Shown here one piece after another: positions 38,346 to 47,589 of a stretch of DNA of 64,000 bases (the stretch's first letter is position 1; each line of letters starts with the position of its first letter). The translations under genes and the position numbers were made by a program. Below the pieces are notes generated by a model, which saw only the letters and a list, made by a program, of their open reading frames with translations, did no database searches and was not told the origin of the DNA. The stretch is taken from contig NZ_KN882169.1 in the NCBI RefSeq assembly GCF_000934745.1, positions 341,110 to 405,109 on the forward strand, given 5' to 3'. The DNA is from Desulfonatronum thioautotrophicum (GTDB taxonomy: Bacteria; Desulfobacterota; Desulfovibrionia; Desulfovibrionales; Desulfonatronaceae).

Positions 38346-38813
38346 TCATGGCTCAAGGTGTTGCAGCTCGCAACGCATGAGGACGGCGTCTTTAATTCCT
38401 TGCGGGTCGTGATAATACCCGCGACGTCTTCCAATCTGGGTAAATCCCAGTGCCGAGTAGAGGCTCAGCGCGGCAAGGTTGGTTTCATCCACTTCCAAGT
38501 GGCAAACGGAGATCCCATTGGCGATGCCATCCTTGAGTGCAGCGGTCACGAGCGCCCGGCCAAAGCCACGTCTTCGGAAAATCGGCAACATGGCCATGTT
38601 CAAAATTTCCATCTCCGGGGGCAAGACCAGACAGCTGGTGTAACCGATAAGTATCGCGCCATCGCGGACTCCGTGGACGCGGCACATACCACGGTCATAG
38701 CTGCTTTGGAACTGTTCAAGAGACCAGGGCGCGGGGAAGTGCTCGGCTTCCAGCGCGACCACTTCAGAAAGATCGGCACGAGAAAGGAGCAAGACGCGGG
38801 ACACGTTGGTCAA
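38346..38813 (-). CDS. rimI: Ribosomal protein S18 N-alanine acetyltransferase (RimI-like GNAT)
   Basis: A 155-residue GNAT acetyltransferase. It shows the RimI pattern EAEHFPAPWSLEQFQ near the start, MAMLPIFRRRGFGRALV (acetyl-CoA P-loop R-x2-G-x-G), HLEVDETNLAALSLYSALGF and RRRGYYHDP near the end. RimI acetylates the N-terminus of ribosomal protein S18. The start is a TTG (38813) preceded by CCAGGAGTCGA. Located between suhB and pgk, all minus strand. Other GNAT substrates remain possible. Confidence 0.85.
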   Translation of the reverse strand: MTNVSRVLLLSRADLSEVVALEAEHFPAPWSLEQFQSSYDRGMCRVHGVRDGAILIGYTSCLVLPPEMEILNMAMLPIFRRRGFGRALVTAALKDGIANGISVCHLEVDETNLAALSLYSALGFTQIGRRRGYYHDPQGIKDAVLMRCELQHLEP

Positions 38814-38834
38814 TCGACTCCTGGTGCGTGGAAA

Positions 38835-39635
38835 TCAGTTGTCAGTCCTTCCCAGGGCCTCGACCATGGCCGCATGGATCTGGGCGTTGCTGGCCAGGAG
38901 GGAAGGGATGCGCGGATGGAACTCTGAACCGTCGATTTGGGTTACCATCCCGCCGGCCTCCCGAACCAGCAACCATCCTGCGGCCATGTCCCACGGCTTA
39001 AGATTGATTTCATAGAAGGCATCGAAACGGCCGCAGGCAACATAGGCCAGGTCGCTGGCCGCGGAGCCTGGTCGACGAATCCCCTGGGTCAGGCTGAGCA
39101 TGGTCTCCATCCACCCCAGAATTGGCGGTAACTGTTCCCGGACGGAATAGGGGAATCCAGTGGCAACCAGGGAATTTTCCAAATCCAGAATTTTGGAGAC
39201 CTGGACCGGGACATCATTAAGATGTGTTCCCTGACCCTTGGCGGCATGGAACAATTCCTGGAGCACCGGAAGATGGACCAGGCCGAGTTGAACGTCACTA
39301 TCGTCCCATAGAGCCACGGAAATGGCCACAAAAGGAAAGCCGTGGGCAAAATTTGTGGTTCCGTCCAGAGGGTCGATAATCCACGTGGGGCCATTCAGGC
39401 TTTTCCGCAAATCCTCAGCCGAGGCTGACTCCTCAGCCAAAAACGCGGCCTCGGGGAGCAGGTCGCTCAAGCGTTCTTTAAGCAGTTTTTCCAGGGCCAA
39501 ATCCGCGGTGGTGACCAAGTCAATCCGGCCCTTATGGTGAATTTCCCTGGGAGCATGCCAGTATCGCATCAGCATCTGTCCGGCTTCGCGAACAACGTCG
39601 ATGGCTTGAGGAAGAAGTAGCGCGTGGTCGGTCAT
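38835..39635 (-). CDS. suhB: Inositol-1-monophosphatase family protein
   Basis: A Mg-dependent sugar-phosphate phosphatase. The 266-residue protein has AFLAEESA (metal-binding Glu pair), the signature WIIDPLDGTTNFAHGFPF near residues 80-97 and the second motif WDMAAGWLLVREAGG near 215. In enterobacteria SuhB also works in rRNA antitermination. The ATG at 39635 has no clear ribosome binding site; GGAGGGACC lies about 60 bases upstream. Confidence 0.92.
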   Translation of the reverse strand: MTDHALLLPQAIDVVREAGQMLMRYWHAPREIHHKGRIDLVTTADLALEKLLKERLSDLLPEAAFLAEESASAEDLRKSLNGPTWIIDPLDGTTNFAHGFPFVAISVALWDDSDVQLGLVHLPVLQELFHAAKGQGTHLNDVPVQVSKILDLENSLVATGFPYSVREQLPPILGWMETMLSLTQGIRRPGSAASDLAYVACGRFDAFYEINLKPWDMAAGWLLVREAGGMVTQIDGSEFHPRIPSLLASNAQIHAAMVEALGRTDN

Positions 39636-39743
39636 ATAGCGAACATATGCTCAAACAGGTTGGATGCCAAGACGTGTTTTCCATGCTGGTCCCTCCTGCA
39701 GGCAGCAGTTGCAACGCCGTCTTGAGTTCTGGTCGGATTTTTC

Positions 39744-40451
39744 TTACGGACAAACAGGGTAAACCTGCCAGCCATTGTTCCACTGCCCAACGTTCATGGC
39801 CAGGTCGCAGGCCAGGATAGTCATGATCGCGGCAGCTGGTACCTCCGGGAGGCGGCGGGTGTGGTGGAAGAGGATGAAGTCCCTACGGGGTTGCGGCTCC
39901 ATCCGTCCGGCATGTTCCATCATCCAAATGCGCTGACCGCCTTCTACGTCATATATTTCCAGGCGCATGCTGATACTCGTTGTTCCTTTGGAACCGCCAC
40001 TGAGAAAGTACGGAATTTCCCCGCGGACAACCAGGTCCACATCCAGAGCTTTGGCCCTGGCCAAGGCTCTGGGCAGCCCCGGCCATGTGGACTCTTCCTC
40101 GTAGACAAATGTTGGAAAAACCTGAGCATGGCTCCATGTCTGCCAAAAGATTCGGCCCAAGGCCCGGCCCAGGACAATGGGGCTGTCCGTGGGTTGGGTG
40201 ACCTGCATGGGGTAGAGGAGGGCTGTCAGGGGAGCCGATGGGACGTTTCTCGGGTAGATGGCAATAAGCGGTGAACCACGAAATATGGGAGCATCAGTGG
40301 TCACCTCCTGAGGGCCGATACGCGGCTCCCAATAATTCCGGACCGATCCGACAACCTCCCCAGTGCGTCGAACCTGATCGCATCCGGAAAGCACCGAAAA
40401 ACACAAGATAAGAAGAATGGTCCATCGGATTGAAGGGGTATGGTTACACAT
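39744..40451 (-). CDS. Conserved lipoprotein of unknown function
   Basis: A 235-residue protein with a type II signal peptide: WTILLILCFSVLSGCDQ, lipobox L-S-G-C near residue 24, so it should be a lipid-anchored envelope protein. The mature part carries no motif I recognise; the pattern of a tethered domain with ALDVDLVVRGEIPYFLSGG and SMRLEIYDVEGGQRIWMMEH resembles the peptidoglycan-synthase-activator/TolB-N-like or FlgO fold, which is only a resemblance. Neighbours are a small coiled-coil protein gene and suhB. Confidence 0.7.
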   Translation of the reverse strand: MCNHTPSIRWTILLILCFSVLSGCDQVRRTGEVVGSVRNYWEPRIGPQEVTTDAPIFRGSPLIAIYPRNVPSAPLTALLYPMQVTQPTDSPIVLGRALGRIFWQTWSHAQVFPTFVYEEESTWPGLPRALARAKALDVDLVVRGEIPYFLSGGSKGTTSISMRLEIYDVEGGQRIWMMEHAGRMEPQPRRDFILFHHTRRLPEVPAAAIMTILACDLAMNVGQWNNGWQVYPVCP

Positions 40452-40474
40452 GACCGATGCTCGATGGAAAAGGT

Positions 40475-40810
40475 CTACTGCGGGAGCGTAGAGGCAGTTG
40501 GGGCTTCTTTCACCGCCTCAAGGAGGTGTTCCCGGGACTCGATCAGATTCTCGCGAAGTTGAAGGCGTTTTTCCGGAGAAACAAGTCTGAAGTTCGGCCT
40601 TTCGATGATTTCCTCAAGCAATTGCATTTCATACTCAACTTTGCGCATCCGATCCCGGTATTTCGGTTCGTTGACACAAAATTGGTTCACCACCTCAGCC
40701 AAAGCCCGTACTTCTCGGGAAAGGTCCATCAAAGCCTCGGGATTGGTCTGCTTGGCAATTTCCTGACGCTCCCTGTACTGCGTCCAGCGTTGCTTAACCC
40801 ATGAAAACAT
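40475..40810 (-). CDS. Conserved hypothetical coiled-coil protein
   Basis: A 111-residue, highly charged, cytoplasmic protein predicted to be nearly all helix (MFSWVKQRWTQYRERQEIAK; LEEIIERPNFRLV; LRENLIESREHLLEAV). No enzyme motif or membrane segment is present. It is followed 24 bases later by the lipoprotein gene and preceded by the zinc-ribbon membrane protein gene, so it belongs to that unit. Function unknown. Confidence 0.65.
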   Translation of the reverse strand: MFSWVKQRWTQYRERQEIAKQTNPEALMDLSREVRALAEVVNQFCVNEPKYRDRMRKVEYEMQLLEEIIERPNFRLVSPEKRLQLRENLIESREHLLEAVKEAPTASTLPQ

Positions 40811-40845
40811 GGCTCAACTTCTCCAAATGAAAAACATGTTCCAGA

Positions 40846-41808
40846 TTAAAAAGTCGGAACCGCGCTGCGTTGAGCCATGCTCATCACCAGGGCCAGTACA
40901 AAAACAAACGGGATCAGGGGAAGCAGCATGGCCAAAATGACTTTGCCTGTTGTTGTCCGATGGATGTATTTGTATCCCAAAAACGTCACGACCAGGGACC
41001 AGATCGCTCCCACAAGAGGCCCAATAAATGGGATCAGTGTCAAGACCATCGGAGCGCTGCCATAGGTCAGGGCGCGAAAGGTTCCTTCAAACTCCCTGGT
41101 TGCTCCTCCCACGAGGCCAAGACAGGCATGGACCAGCACGGCCATGACATACAAGAGCAGGGTCAGGATAAGCGGGTAGCCAATCAGCAGCATTACTGTA
41201 CTGATTCCCGTTACACTGCCTTCCCCAGACATTCCAGGAGCCACCCCGGTCATTTCCCAAAGCATCTGGACGACAATCTGAAACTGGGCAATGAGCAGAT
41301 AAAAAATTAACGGTTTGATTTGCCCCGAACCCACGGGCATGGCTTGAAAGAAGGCAGCCGGACGAAGCATGGCCCGCTTGATGGTTTCCCAGATGCCCGG
41401 AAAAAAACCGTAAATGTCCAGACGTTCCCAGGGAACTTCAATCTCGCCTTCCCTGGTGACGCCTTCGGTAGTGTCCTCGGTTTCGCCGGGATGCTGGGTG
41501 TCCTGGTTCGGGGTGCCCATGGAGGCGAGGCTGTCCCAGAAGTCTCCCCCATCAGAGGACGGCTTTTCGGATCGCATGGGCTTCGCTGAGGTATCGTCAT
41601 CGCCCTGAGGGCGGTCATTCTCGGCTTGCGAGTGATGCTCCTCGGGCGGGGTATCAGAAAGCAGGGGAGGAGGAGGAACGGATTGGGTTACCGTTCGGAA
41701 CTGAAACTTGTGTTTACACTTGGGGCAGGTGGCGATTTCCGCCCGTTCCGGAATTTTTTCATCGGGTATGTTTCTGGCAAAACCGCACTTGGGACAGGTA
41801 ATTTCCAT
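40846..41808 (-). CDS. Zinc-ribbon (MJ0042) and Yip1-like membrane protein
   Basis: A 320-residue protein with a two-Cys-pair zinc ribbon at the N-terminus (CPKCGFARNIP, CPKCKHKFQF), a long hydrophilic linker rich in Pro, Asp and Glu, and about five membrane helices in the C-terminal Yip1-like part (LIFYLLIAQFQIVVQMLW, MLLIGYPLILTLLLYVMAVL, MVLTLIPFIGPLVGAIW, ILAMLLPLIPFVFVLALVM). ATG 41808 has AAGGAAATGCC upstream. Function unknown; such proteins are common in deltaproteobacteria. Confidence 0.75.
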   Translation of the reverse strand: MEITCPKCGFARNIPDEKIPERAEIATCPKCKHKFQFRTVTQSVPPPPLLSDTPPEEHHSQAENDRPQGDDDTSAKPMRSEKPSSDGGDFWDSLASMGTPNQDTQHPGETEDTTEGVTREGEIEVPWERLDIYGFFPGIWETIKRAMLRPAAFFQAMPVGSGQIKPLIFYLLIAQFQIVVQMLWEMTGVAPGMSGEGSVTGISTVMLLIGYPLILTLLLYVMAVLVHACLGLVGGATREFEGTFRALTYGSAPMVLTLIPFIGPLVGAIWSLVVTFLGYKYIHRTTTGKVILAMLLPLIPFVFVLALVMSMAQRSAVPTF

Positions 41809-41915
41809 GGCATTTCCTTGGGCACAGACGTTCAACAACTGCGTCCATCCCTAGCCCGTCCCTTGACGAGAATCAAGCAAGCCGAAAATCGAGCCAAATA
41901 CTAACAGGGTGCGAG

Positions 41916-42398
41916 CTATTTATAGGCATTCCTGGCGTACTGCATGTTGGCATTCGTCATATTCGTCGTTGAAGCCGCGTAGCCCGAGGATGCTGAAGCC
42001 ATGGAGGAGGCGCCCGATGCAACGATTTGCGGCTGTTGATTCTTGATTTCCTCGAAGGCGGACTTCAACCCGTTCAAAATAGTGATCACCTCGTCGATGA
42101 GCTTGGGATCCAGCTTCAGGTTGGCCATCAGCAGGCGGGTGTTGCAGTAGAAATACAGTTTGTGCAAATTCTCACCAAGCTCCCCGCCTTTCTGGGTGTT
42201 CAGACTGCCGTCAAGTTCACCGAGAATGTCCAAGGCCTTGGAAATGAGCAATCCTTTTTGCTCCATGTCCCGTTCCTGCATTTTCAACTTGGCCTGCTGC
42301 AAAAAGTTGATCGCCCCCCCGTAGAGCAATACAACCACATCTCCGGGGTTTGTCGTGGTGACCTGGGTCTGGAGATAGGCTTTGGCGGCATTATACAT
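41916..42398 (-). CDS. fliS: Flagellar chaperone FliS
   Basis: FliS binds the C-terminus of flagellin in the cytoplasm and prevents premature polymerisation. The 160-residue protein has the family start YNAAKAYLQTQVTTTNPGDV, VVLLYGGAINFLQQAK, LDGSLNTQKGGELGENLHKL and the Y-F-Y-C-N region. The C-terminal 30 residues are Ser/Ala-rich and extra. GAGGATTGGAAT precedes the ATG. It follows fliD by 68 bases. Confidence 0.93.
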   Translation of the reverse strand: MYNAAKAYLQTQVTTTNPGDVVVLLYGGAINFLQQAKLKMQERDMEQKGLLISKALDILGELDGSLNTQKGGELGENLHKLYFYCNTRLLMANLKLDPKLIDEVITILNGLKSAFEEIKNQQPQIVASGASSMASASSGYAASTTNMTNANMQYARNAYK

Positions 42399-42466
42399 AT
42401 TCCAATCCTCTTTTTTCGTCAGGTTGTCGCTTTGGGGAAATACAGGAGGCCTGGGCCTCAGCGATA

Positions 42467-44131
42467 CTATCCGGTATCCGCACTGAGCTGTCCCATCTGA
42501 GACCGCAAGGAAACGCTGAGCTGATCATAATACCCCAGCAAGGCCTCCAGCCGTGCAAAACGGGCGCGCAAGTCACGTTCCATTCTGGCGATTCGGCGTT
42601 GTTCGAACTCGATTTTTCGATCAATCCCCTCAGTAATGTCGTCATAGTTTTCTTCGAGTATTTTCAAGGGGCCGGAACTTGAATCTGTCAGAGCTCGCAG
42701 GGCATCCGCCAGCTCCGGAATTTTGCCGTATTTCAGAAAAACGTTTCCGGAGTAGGTTCCATCCGTGAGGTTGTCCACTTTGATCACCATACCGGCTTCA
42801 GGCTTGCCACTCATGCCGGTAATTTCGCCGTTGCCGCTGTAACTGGCCGGATTGCCGTTGATGGTGGCGTTGATGATTGTGCCACCGCTGACCGTATAGC
42901 TTACGGCGTACTCGCCACCCTTGGTCACACCGTCGATGCTGGAGTAGTAGCGAAAATCCTGGGAGTCGGAAGAGCCGATATAGTCGGCGGCAAATATCCG
43001 GGCAAAGGCATCTGGGCGGTTGCGTAGGGAATGGTCCAAGACCTCTTCGTCAATTTTGAGCATACCAAACATTGGCGAGCCTTCCTCGGCATCCGTGGTA
43101 ATGCCGACCATGGCCAAGGAGCTGAACACGTCGTTGTTCACATCAAAACCGACGCCGCTGACACTCAAGATGGATTTCATGCGCGAGTCGATCATCTGAA
43201 TCGCGTAGTTTCCGGTCAGGATGGATCCGTTGCCGCTGGAGTCGACCTTGGTGAGTGACTGGATTTTCTGACGAATTTCGTTAACCTGTGTTACAAATTC
43301 CCGAACGTTTTCCTTGACCTGGTCATTGTCCACGGCAATATTCAGTTGCGTGGTCCCTGCCTGGCGCAGGTTGAGCGTCACGCCTTCCAGCAGGTCAGCT
43401 ACCCGGTTCGTGGTACGTTCAATCCAATTGCCCTCGCCCGGTGGGAATCCATCAATCTTCATCAATGCGTTTTGGGCCGTTTGGATTTCGGTGAAATCCG
43501 AAAAACCGGAGAGTGTTGTCGCTGCGTTGATGGTGATCTGCTTGTCAGCTCCCAGTTCCATGCCCCGCAATTGCAGGTGGTATTCCCCATCGCTCAATTT
43601 GATGATGCTCGCGCGGACGCCGGGATTTTCCGGATCGTTGTTGACCAGGTTGCGAAGTCCTTCAAGCGTGGTCCCAGGAGGAACCGTCAACTCCCGCTCT
43701 TTCCCTTTGTAGGTATACGAAAAAATTTGCTGTGCGCCTCCGGTGAGGTCCGAGTTCGTGGCCGACTGGGAGTCATTACTGGCCAGGATGTGGTTCTGGG
43801 CAAGTTGGTTCACCTCCAGAACATGGTTGCCAACCTGTGCCCTGTCCGTGACGCTGGCGGTGAGCACGCTTTCATTAATACTTTCCGCATTCTTGACCAA
43901 AAAACGGCTCATGGTGTTCATGCCTTGAAGATTCGTCCGCAGGCTGAGCATTTTGGAGTTCAGTTCCCGGAAGCCTTCCTGCTTTTCCTCCCACTCTGCC
44001 TTCCAGAGCTCCAGGCGGGCGGTCTGCCTCCTTTCTAAATTGATCAACTGTTCGATCATGGTCTTGAAGTCCGTTCCGGAGCCGAGACCAGTGAAGTTGA
44101 TCGATCCTGATATGAGGGATTCGGTATCCAT
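42467..44131 (-). CDS. fliD: Flagellar filament capping protein FliD
   Basis: FliD caps the growing filament and helps insert flagellin. The 554-residue protein starts MDTESLISGSINFTGLGSGT, has the FliD_N region (DFKTMIEQLINLERRQTARL), a Thr/Asn-rich central part, and the FliD_C end with SILSVSGVGFDVNND, then the C-terminal coiled coil (RIARMERDLRARFARLEALL). ATG 44131 behind AAAGGTCAGCTC was chosen; 15 further codons upstream are open. Confidence 0.93.
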   Translation of the reverse strand: MDTESLISGSINFTGLGSGTDFKTMIEQLINLERRQTARLELWKAEWEEKQEGFRELNSKMLSLRTNLQGMNTMSRFLVKNAESINESVLTASVTDRAQVGNHVLEVNQLAQNHILASNDSQSATNSDLTGGAQQIFSYTYKGKERELTVPPGTTLEGLRNLVNNDPENPGVRASIIKLSDGEYHLQLRGMELGADKQITINAATTLSGFSDFTEIQTAQNALMKIDGFPPGEGNWIERTTNRVADLLEGVTLNLRQAGTTQLNIAVDNDQVKENVREFVTQVNEIRQKIQSLTKVDSSGNGSILTGNYAIQMIDSRMKSILSVSGVGFDVNNDVFSSLAMVGITTDAEEGSPMFGMLKIDEEVLDHSLRNRPDAFARIFAADYIGSSDSQDFRYYSSIDGVTKGGEYAVSYTVSGGTIINATINGNPASYSGNGEITGMSGKPEAGMVIKVDNLTDGTYSGNVFLKYGKIPELADALRALTDSSSGPLKILEENYDDITEGIDRKIEFEQRRIARMERDLRARFARLEALLGYYDQLSVSLRSQMGQLSADTG

Positions 44132-44230
44132 GAGCTGACCTTTTTCGGGAAAAAGTTGCTGGGTGTTTGACCTCATGGATTGGGAAGCAAAGCCGGTGCC
44201 ATTGCTACGTGCAGACCACCATCTCCAAAA

Positions 44231-44261
44231 AAAGGCCGGACCTTATCAGGGCCCGGCCTTT
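44231..44261 (-). terminator. Terminator of fliC
   Basis: On the minus strand AAAGGCCGG and CCGGCCTTT pair around a 13-base loop and are followed by further T residues (44227-44230). It lies between fliC and fliD. Confidence 0.8.
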
Positions 44262-44283
44262 GCAATTAAGCCCTAACGATTGC

Positions 44284-45264
44284 TTAGCCACCGATGAGCT
44301 GCATGGCCATCCGGGGCAGGGAATTGGCCTGGGCAAGCATGGCCACCCCGGCCTGGGTCAGGATCTGGTTGCGAACAAATTGGGTCATTTCATGGGCAAT
44401 ATCCGCGTCTGAAATCCGCGATTCCGCGGCCTGGATGTTTTCTGCCTGGATCTGGAGGTTGGTGATGGTGTTGGAAAGACGGTTTTGAAGCGCACCAAGA
44501 CTGGCCCGAATATTGTCTTTGGAGAGGATGGCGTTTTCCAGTGCGTTAAGGGCACGCTGGGCACCTTGCTGAGTGGAGATGGAGAAGCCGTCGTCACCGT
44601 CCCCCCCGGCCAAACCCGACATCCCATCAGAATAAAAGTTTTGTGTTTGATTCGAATTGTTCCCAACACCAAGAGCGGAGGCCGTAGCGATGCCAATTGC
44701 AATGTAGTAGTAATCTTCTGAACTATTGTTCGCTGGTCCGAAGTGGACCTTTAAGGGACCTGTAGGTTTCATTGTTGAGCCAGTGTGGCCATCTCCCCAG
44801 AGATGAGGATTCGCTGTCGCAACGTTGTCTCCGCTTCCAGACAAATTACCATTCAAAAGATAGATACCATTGAATTTCGTAGCATTAGCAATACGAGTAA
44901 TCTCCGATGCCATAGCTTGATACTCGGAATCGATGATTAAACGTTGGTCTGAATTGTAGGTTCCAGTGGCAGCCTGGGTGGCCAGCTCCTTCATCCGAAT
45001 CAGCTTTTCGTCGATAACGGCCAGAGCGCCGTCAGCAGTCTGGATCATGGAAATCGCGTCGTTGGCGTTACGAATTCCCTGGTTTAACGAGGCGATTTCT
45101 GCCCGCATAAATTCACGAATAGCCAAACCGGCAGCATCGTCGGCACCACTGTTGATCCTAAGACCGGATGAAAGTCGTTGGGTGGATGTGGCCAGCGCGC
45201 CATAGTTGTTGGAAAGATTTCGGGCCGCGTTCATGGCCATCATGTTGGTATTAATGCTTAACAT
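44284..45264 (-). CDS. fliC: Flagellin
   Basis: Structural protein of the flagellar filament, exported by the flagellar type III system. The 326-residue protein keeps the conserved D0/D1 ends: MLSINTNMMAMNAARNLSNN, STQRLSSGLRINSGADDAAG, IQTADGALAVIDEKLIRMKE and, at the C-terminus, AESRISDADIAHEMTQFVRN and AGVAMLAQANSLPRM. The variable central part is short. AAGGAGGAAGGACA precedes the ATG. A sigma-28-type promoter lies 109 bases upstream and a terminator follows, so it is monocistronic. Confidence 0.97.
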   Translation of the reverse strand: MLSINTNMMAMNAARNLSNNYGALATSTQRLSSGLRINSGADDAAGLAIREFMRAEIASLNQGIRNANDAISMIQTADGALAVIDEKLIRMKELATQAATGTYNSDQRLIIDSEYQAMASEITRIANATKFNGIYLLNGNLSGSGDNVATANPHLWGDGHTGSTMKPTGPLKVHFGPANNSSEDYYYIAIGIATASALGVGNNSNQTQNFYSDGMSGLAGGDGDDGFSISTQQGAQRALNALENAILSKDNIRASLGALQNRLSNTITNLQIQAENIQAAESRISDADIAHEMTQFVRNQILTQAGVAMLAQANSLPRMAMQLIGG

Positions 45265-45372
45265 TGTCCTTCCTCCTTGCGATATGTTGGCTTCCTTGCC
45301 TGGGCGTCATACCGTCCATCATGGACATGATCCATATCCGCCGTGGATATGGCCGCCCAGCATTTGAATACG

Positions 45373-45399
45373 TTATCGACAGCCGGAGGAAATTCTTTA
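45373..45399 (-). promoter_or_regulatory. Sigma-28 (FliA) promoter of fliC
   Basis: On the minus strand TAAAGAAT, 11 bases, GTCGATAA. This closely matches the sigma-28 consensus TAAAGTTT-N11-GCCGATAA with exact spacing, upstream of flagellin, the classical late-class target. Confidence 0.8.
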
Positions 45400-45497
45400 G
45401 GGGCGGAAAGGAGTCTTTTTCCGACAGGGAGTCATGTTTTTTTTCAGTGAAAAATCTGCCCAGCAGATAAACAAAGACGAGGAGCGCTGAAGATTGG

Positions 45498-46715
45498 TTA
45501 CCCGGCCTTGCGCTTTTTCCGATACTTCGCCAACCAGGCGTTCAGCCTTGGTTCCTGGCCTAGGAGTTTGGGTTCGTAGAAGTGGAGGGTGACGTCGGTG
45601 GGGAGGTAGTCTTGTTCGACCCAGGCATCGGGGTAGGCGTGGGGGTATTTATAGCCGCGGCCGTAACCCCATTCCTTTTGCAGGGCCGTTGAGGCGTTGC
45701 GCAGGTGCAGGGGGACGGGGCGGGGGCCGTTGGCGCGGATTTCCTTCTGGGCGGCCAGGTAGGCGGCATAGGTGGTGTTGCTCTTGGGGGCCAGGGAGAG
45801 ATAGACAACGGTCTCGGCCAAGGGAATAAAGCCTTCGGGCATGCCTACGAACTCCACGGCCTGCTGGCAGGCCACGGCCATGCTCAAGGCCTGGGGGTCG
45901 GCCAGGCCGACATCCTCGGAGGCCGAGAGGATCAGCCGCCGGCAGATGAAGCGGGGGTCCTCGCCGCCCTCCAGCAGGCAGGCCAGGTAGTAGAGGGCCG
46001 CGTCCGGGTCGCTGCCGCGGATGGACTTGATCAGAGCCGAGGCCAGTTCATAATGGGAATCACCATCACGGTCTCCGCGCTGGACAACTTCCGGCAGGGC
46101 TTGGCGTAATTTGTCCTCGGCCCACTTTTCCGGAGGCAGTTCCGCGGTCAGCTCCAAAAGGTTGAAGAGGGTCCGGGCATCCCCGTTGGAGAGGCCCGTG
46201 AGGATTTCCAGGCTGGCTTGGGGAATGTCGGCCCCCAGATTGCGGGCGCCGCGCAGGGCCAATTCGGTCAGCTCCGAACGACTCAATGGCCGAAGACGGA
46301 GTACGTGCATTCGCGAGAGGAGCTGCTTGGTCACGCTGAAGGACGGATTTTCCGTGGTGGTCGCCAGCAAGGTGATTTCTCCGCTTTCCAAAATGGGCAG
46401 AAAAAAATCCTGCTGGGCTTTGGAAAAGCGGTGCAGCTCGTCCAATACCAGGATTTCTATGTTCTCCAATTTCTTGCGCAGGTTGGCCAGTCCAACTTCC
46501 GGAGCACTCAGACGCAGATACGGTTGATTGCGGGAGGTGGCCAAGAGCAAGGCCAAGGTGGACTTGCCGCAGCCTGGCGGGCCGAAGAGCAGCAGGCTGG
46601 GCATGCGCTTGGCCTGAAACAAGGCGTTGAGGCGAATCCGCAGGTGATCCTGTCCGACGAAATCCTCCAGGGTTGTCGGTCGGATGGCTGCTGCCAGAGG
46701 TTGGCGGTAATTCAC
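45498..46715 (-). CDS. rarA: Replication-associated recombination protein A (AAA+ ATPase)
   Basis: RarA (MgsA) acts at stalled replication forks. The 405-residue protein has MNYRQPLAAAIRPTTLEDFV, GQDHL, Walker A LFGPPGCGKSTLALLLA near 44-60, Walker B EILVLDELHRFSKAQQD, sensor 1 LLATTTENPSFSV, and the C-terminal RarA tetramerisation domain (ALIKSIRGSDPDAALYYLAC, HLRNASTALQKEWGYGRGYK). It starts GTG overlapping the upstream stop as GTGA. Confidence 0.95.
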   Translation of the reverse strand: MNYRQPLAAAIRPTTLEDFVGQDHLRIRLNALFQAKRMPSLLLFGPPGCGKSTLALLLATSRNQPYLRLSAPEVGLANLRKKLENIEILVLDELHRFSKAQQDFFLPILESGEITLLATTTENPSFSVTKQLLSRMHVLRLRPLSRSELTELALRGARNLGADIPQASLEILTGLSNGDARTLFNLLELTAELPPEKWAEDKLRQALPEVVQRGDRDGDSHYELASALIKSIRGSDPDAALYYLACLLEGGEDPRFICRRLILSASEDVGLADPQALSMAVACQQAVEFVGMPEGFIPLAETVVYLSLAPKSNTTYAAYLAAQKEIRANGPRPVPLHLRNASTALQKEWGYGRGYKYPHAYPDAWVEQDYLPTDVTLHFYEPKLLGQEPRLNAWLAKYRKKRKAG

Positions 46716-47551
46716 TGACTTTCCTCTGGCGCTCCCCCCAGCGGGTTCTTCGAGGAGGGCTTGGGAGCGTCATGCTGCTTCCCGGAATCTGTAATTTTGG
46801 GTGTCTTTTTCGTTTTCTGTGTGGTGCTTTCTTGAGTGTTTTCATCCAAGTCTGGAAAAATCATCTCAACATCAGCAAAATCATAGTCGATGTCGCCGGA
46901 TATTTCGGCATAACCCGTGTCAGGCCCTGCAGCTTGTTTCTTGGCTTGAGTCGGTTTTTCACCGGACTCAGGAAAGTAGTCATCGGGCAAAATATCCTGG
47001 GGCAATTCAATTTCCCAGACTGGAATGTCCTGGTCAGAGTCGTCGGATGCGGCAGGGGCTTCTGACTGTTTGGGCTGTGAAAAACCAAGATCTTCAAGAT
47101 GCTCTGTGTCGGTAGCCAAATCGGGGCTCAACTCGGCGGATGGCGGCGCAGGAGATGTCTTGGGTTGGCCGATGTGATGCTCTCGACCTTGGCTCGATCC
47201 CTCACCGGGCTCTGAGGCCGGTGAAACCTGGAAGACGTCATCCGTGCCCTCAAAAGGCGTGCTCTCCGTTTCAAACTGCAACGATTGAACTGCGTCGGCA
47301 TGATGTGGCTCGTGCTCTTCGAATGCAGAAACTCCCTGAGATCCCGCGGCCGTATCAGCTCCCGGAGTTTCATGGAGCGGGCTTGGGCTTGGCTCTCCCT
47401 GTTTGGGCGAGGATTCGGGCAGCCATTCGTGGCCGGGGGATTGCAGCCAACTCAGGTTCAAGGCCGTGCGGATCGATTGCCAGTCGTAGCCGCACTTTGG
47501 ACAGGTCGAGAGATGGTCGAAACTGGTGTGTTTGCATTTTGGGCAGTACAT
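46712..47551 (-). CDS. Zinc-ribbon protein with long acidic low-complexity region
   Basis: A 279-residue protein: N-terminal zinc ribbon with two Cys pairs (MYCPKCKHTSFDHLSTCPKC), then about 240 residues rich in Glu, Asp, Pro and Ser, without membrane segments. It probably is a disordered tether or adaptor; no function is known. It overlaps rarA and follows rsmE. The N-terminal half resembles that of the zinc-ribbon/Yip1 protein at 40846, but without the membrane part. Confidence 0.6.
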   Translation of the reverse strand: MYCPKCKHTSFDHLSTCPKCGYDWQSIRTALNLSWLQSPGHEWLPESSPKQGEPSPSPLHETPGADTAAGSQGVSAFEEHEPHHADAVQSLQFETESTPFEGTDDVFQVSPASEPGEGSSQGREHHIGQPKTSPAPPSAELSPDLATDTEHLEDLGFSQPKQSEAPAASDDSDQDIPVWEIELPQDILPDDYFPESGEKPTQAKKQAAGPDTGYAEISGDIDYDFADVEMIFPDLDENTQESTTQKTKKTPKITDSGKQHDAPKPSSKNPLGGAPEESQ

Positions 47552-47589
47552 GGATCTGGCTCACAGGGGTTCAGGCTGAACAGGGGACA

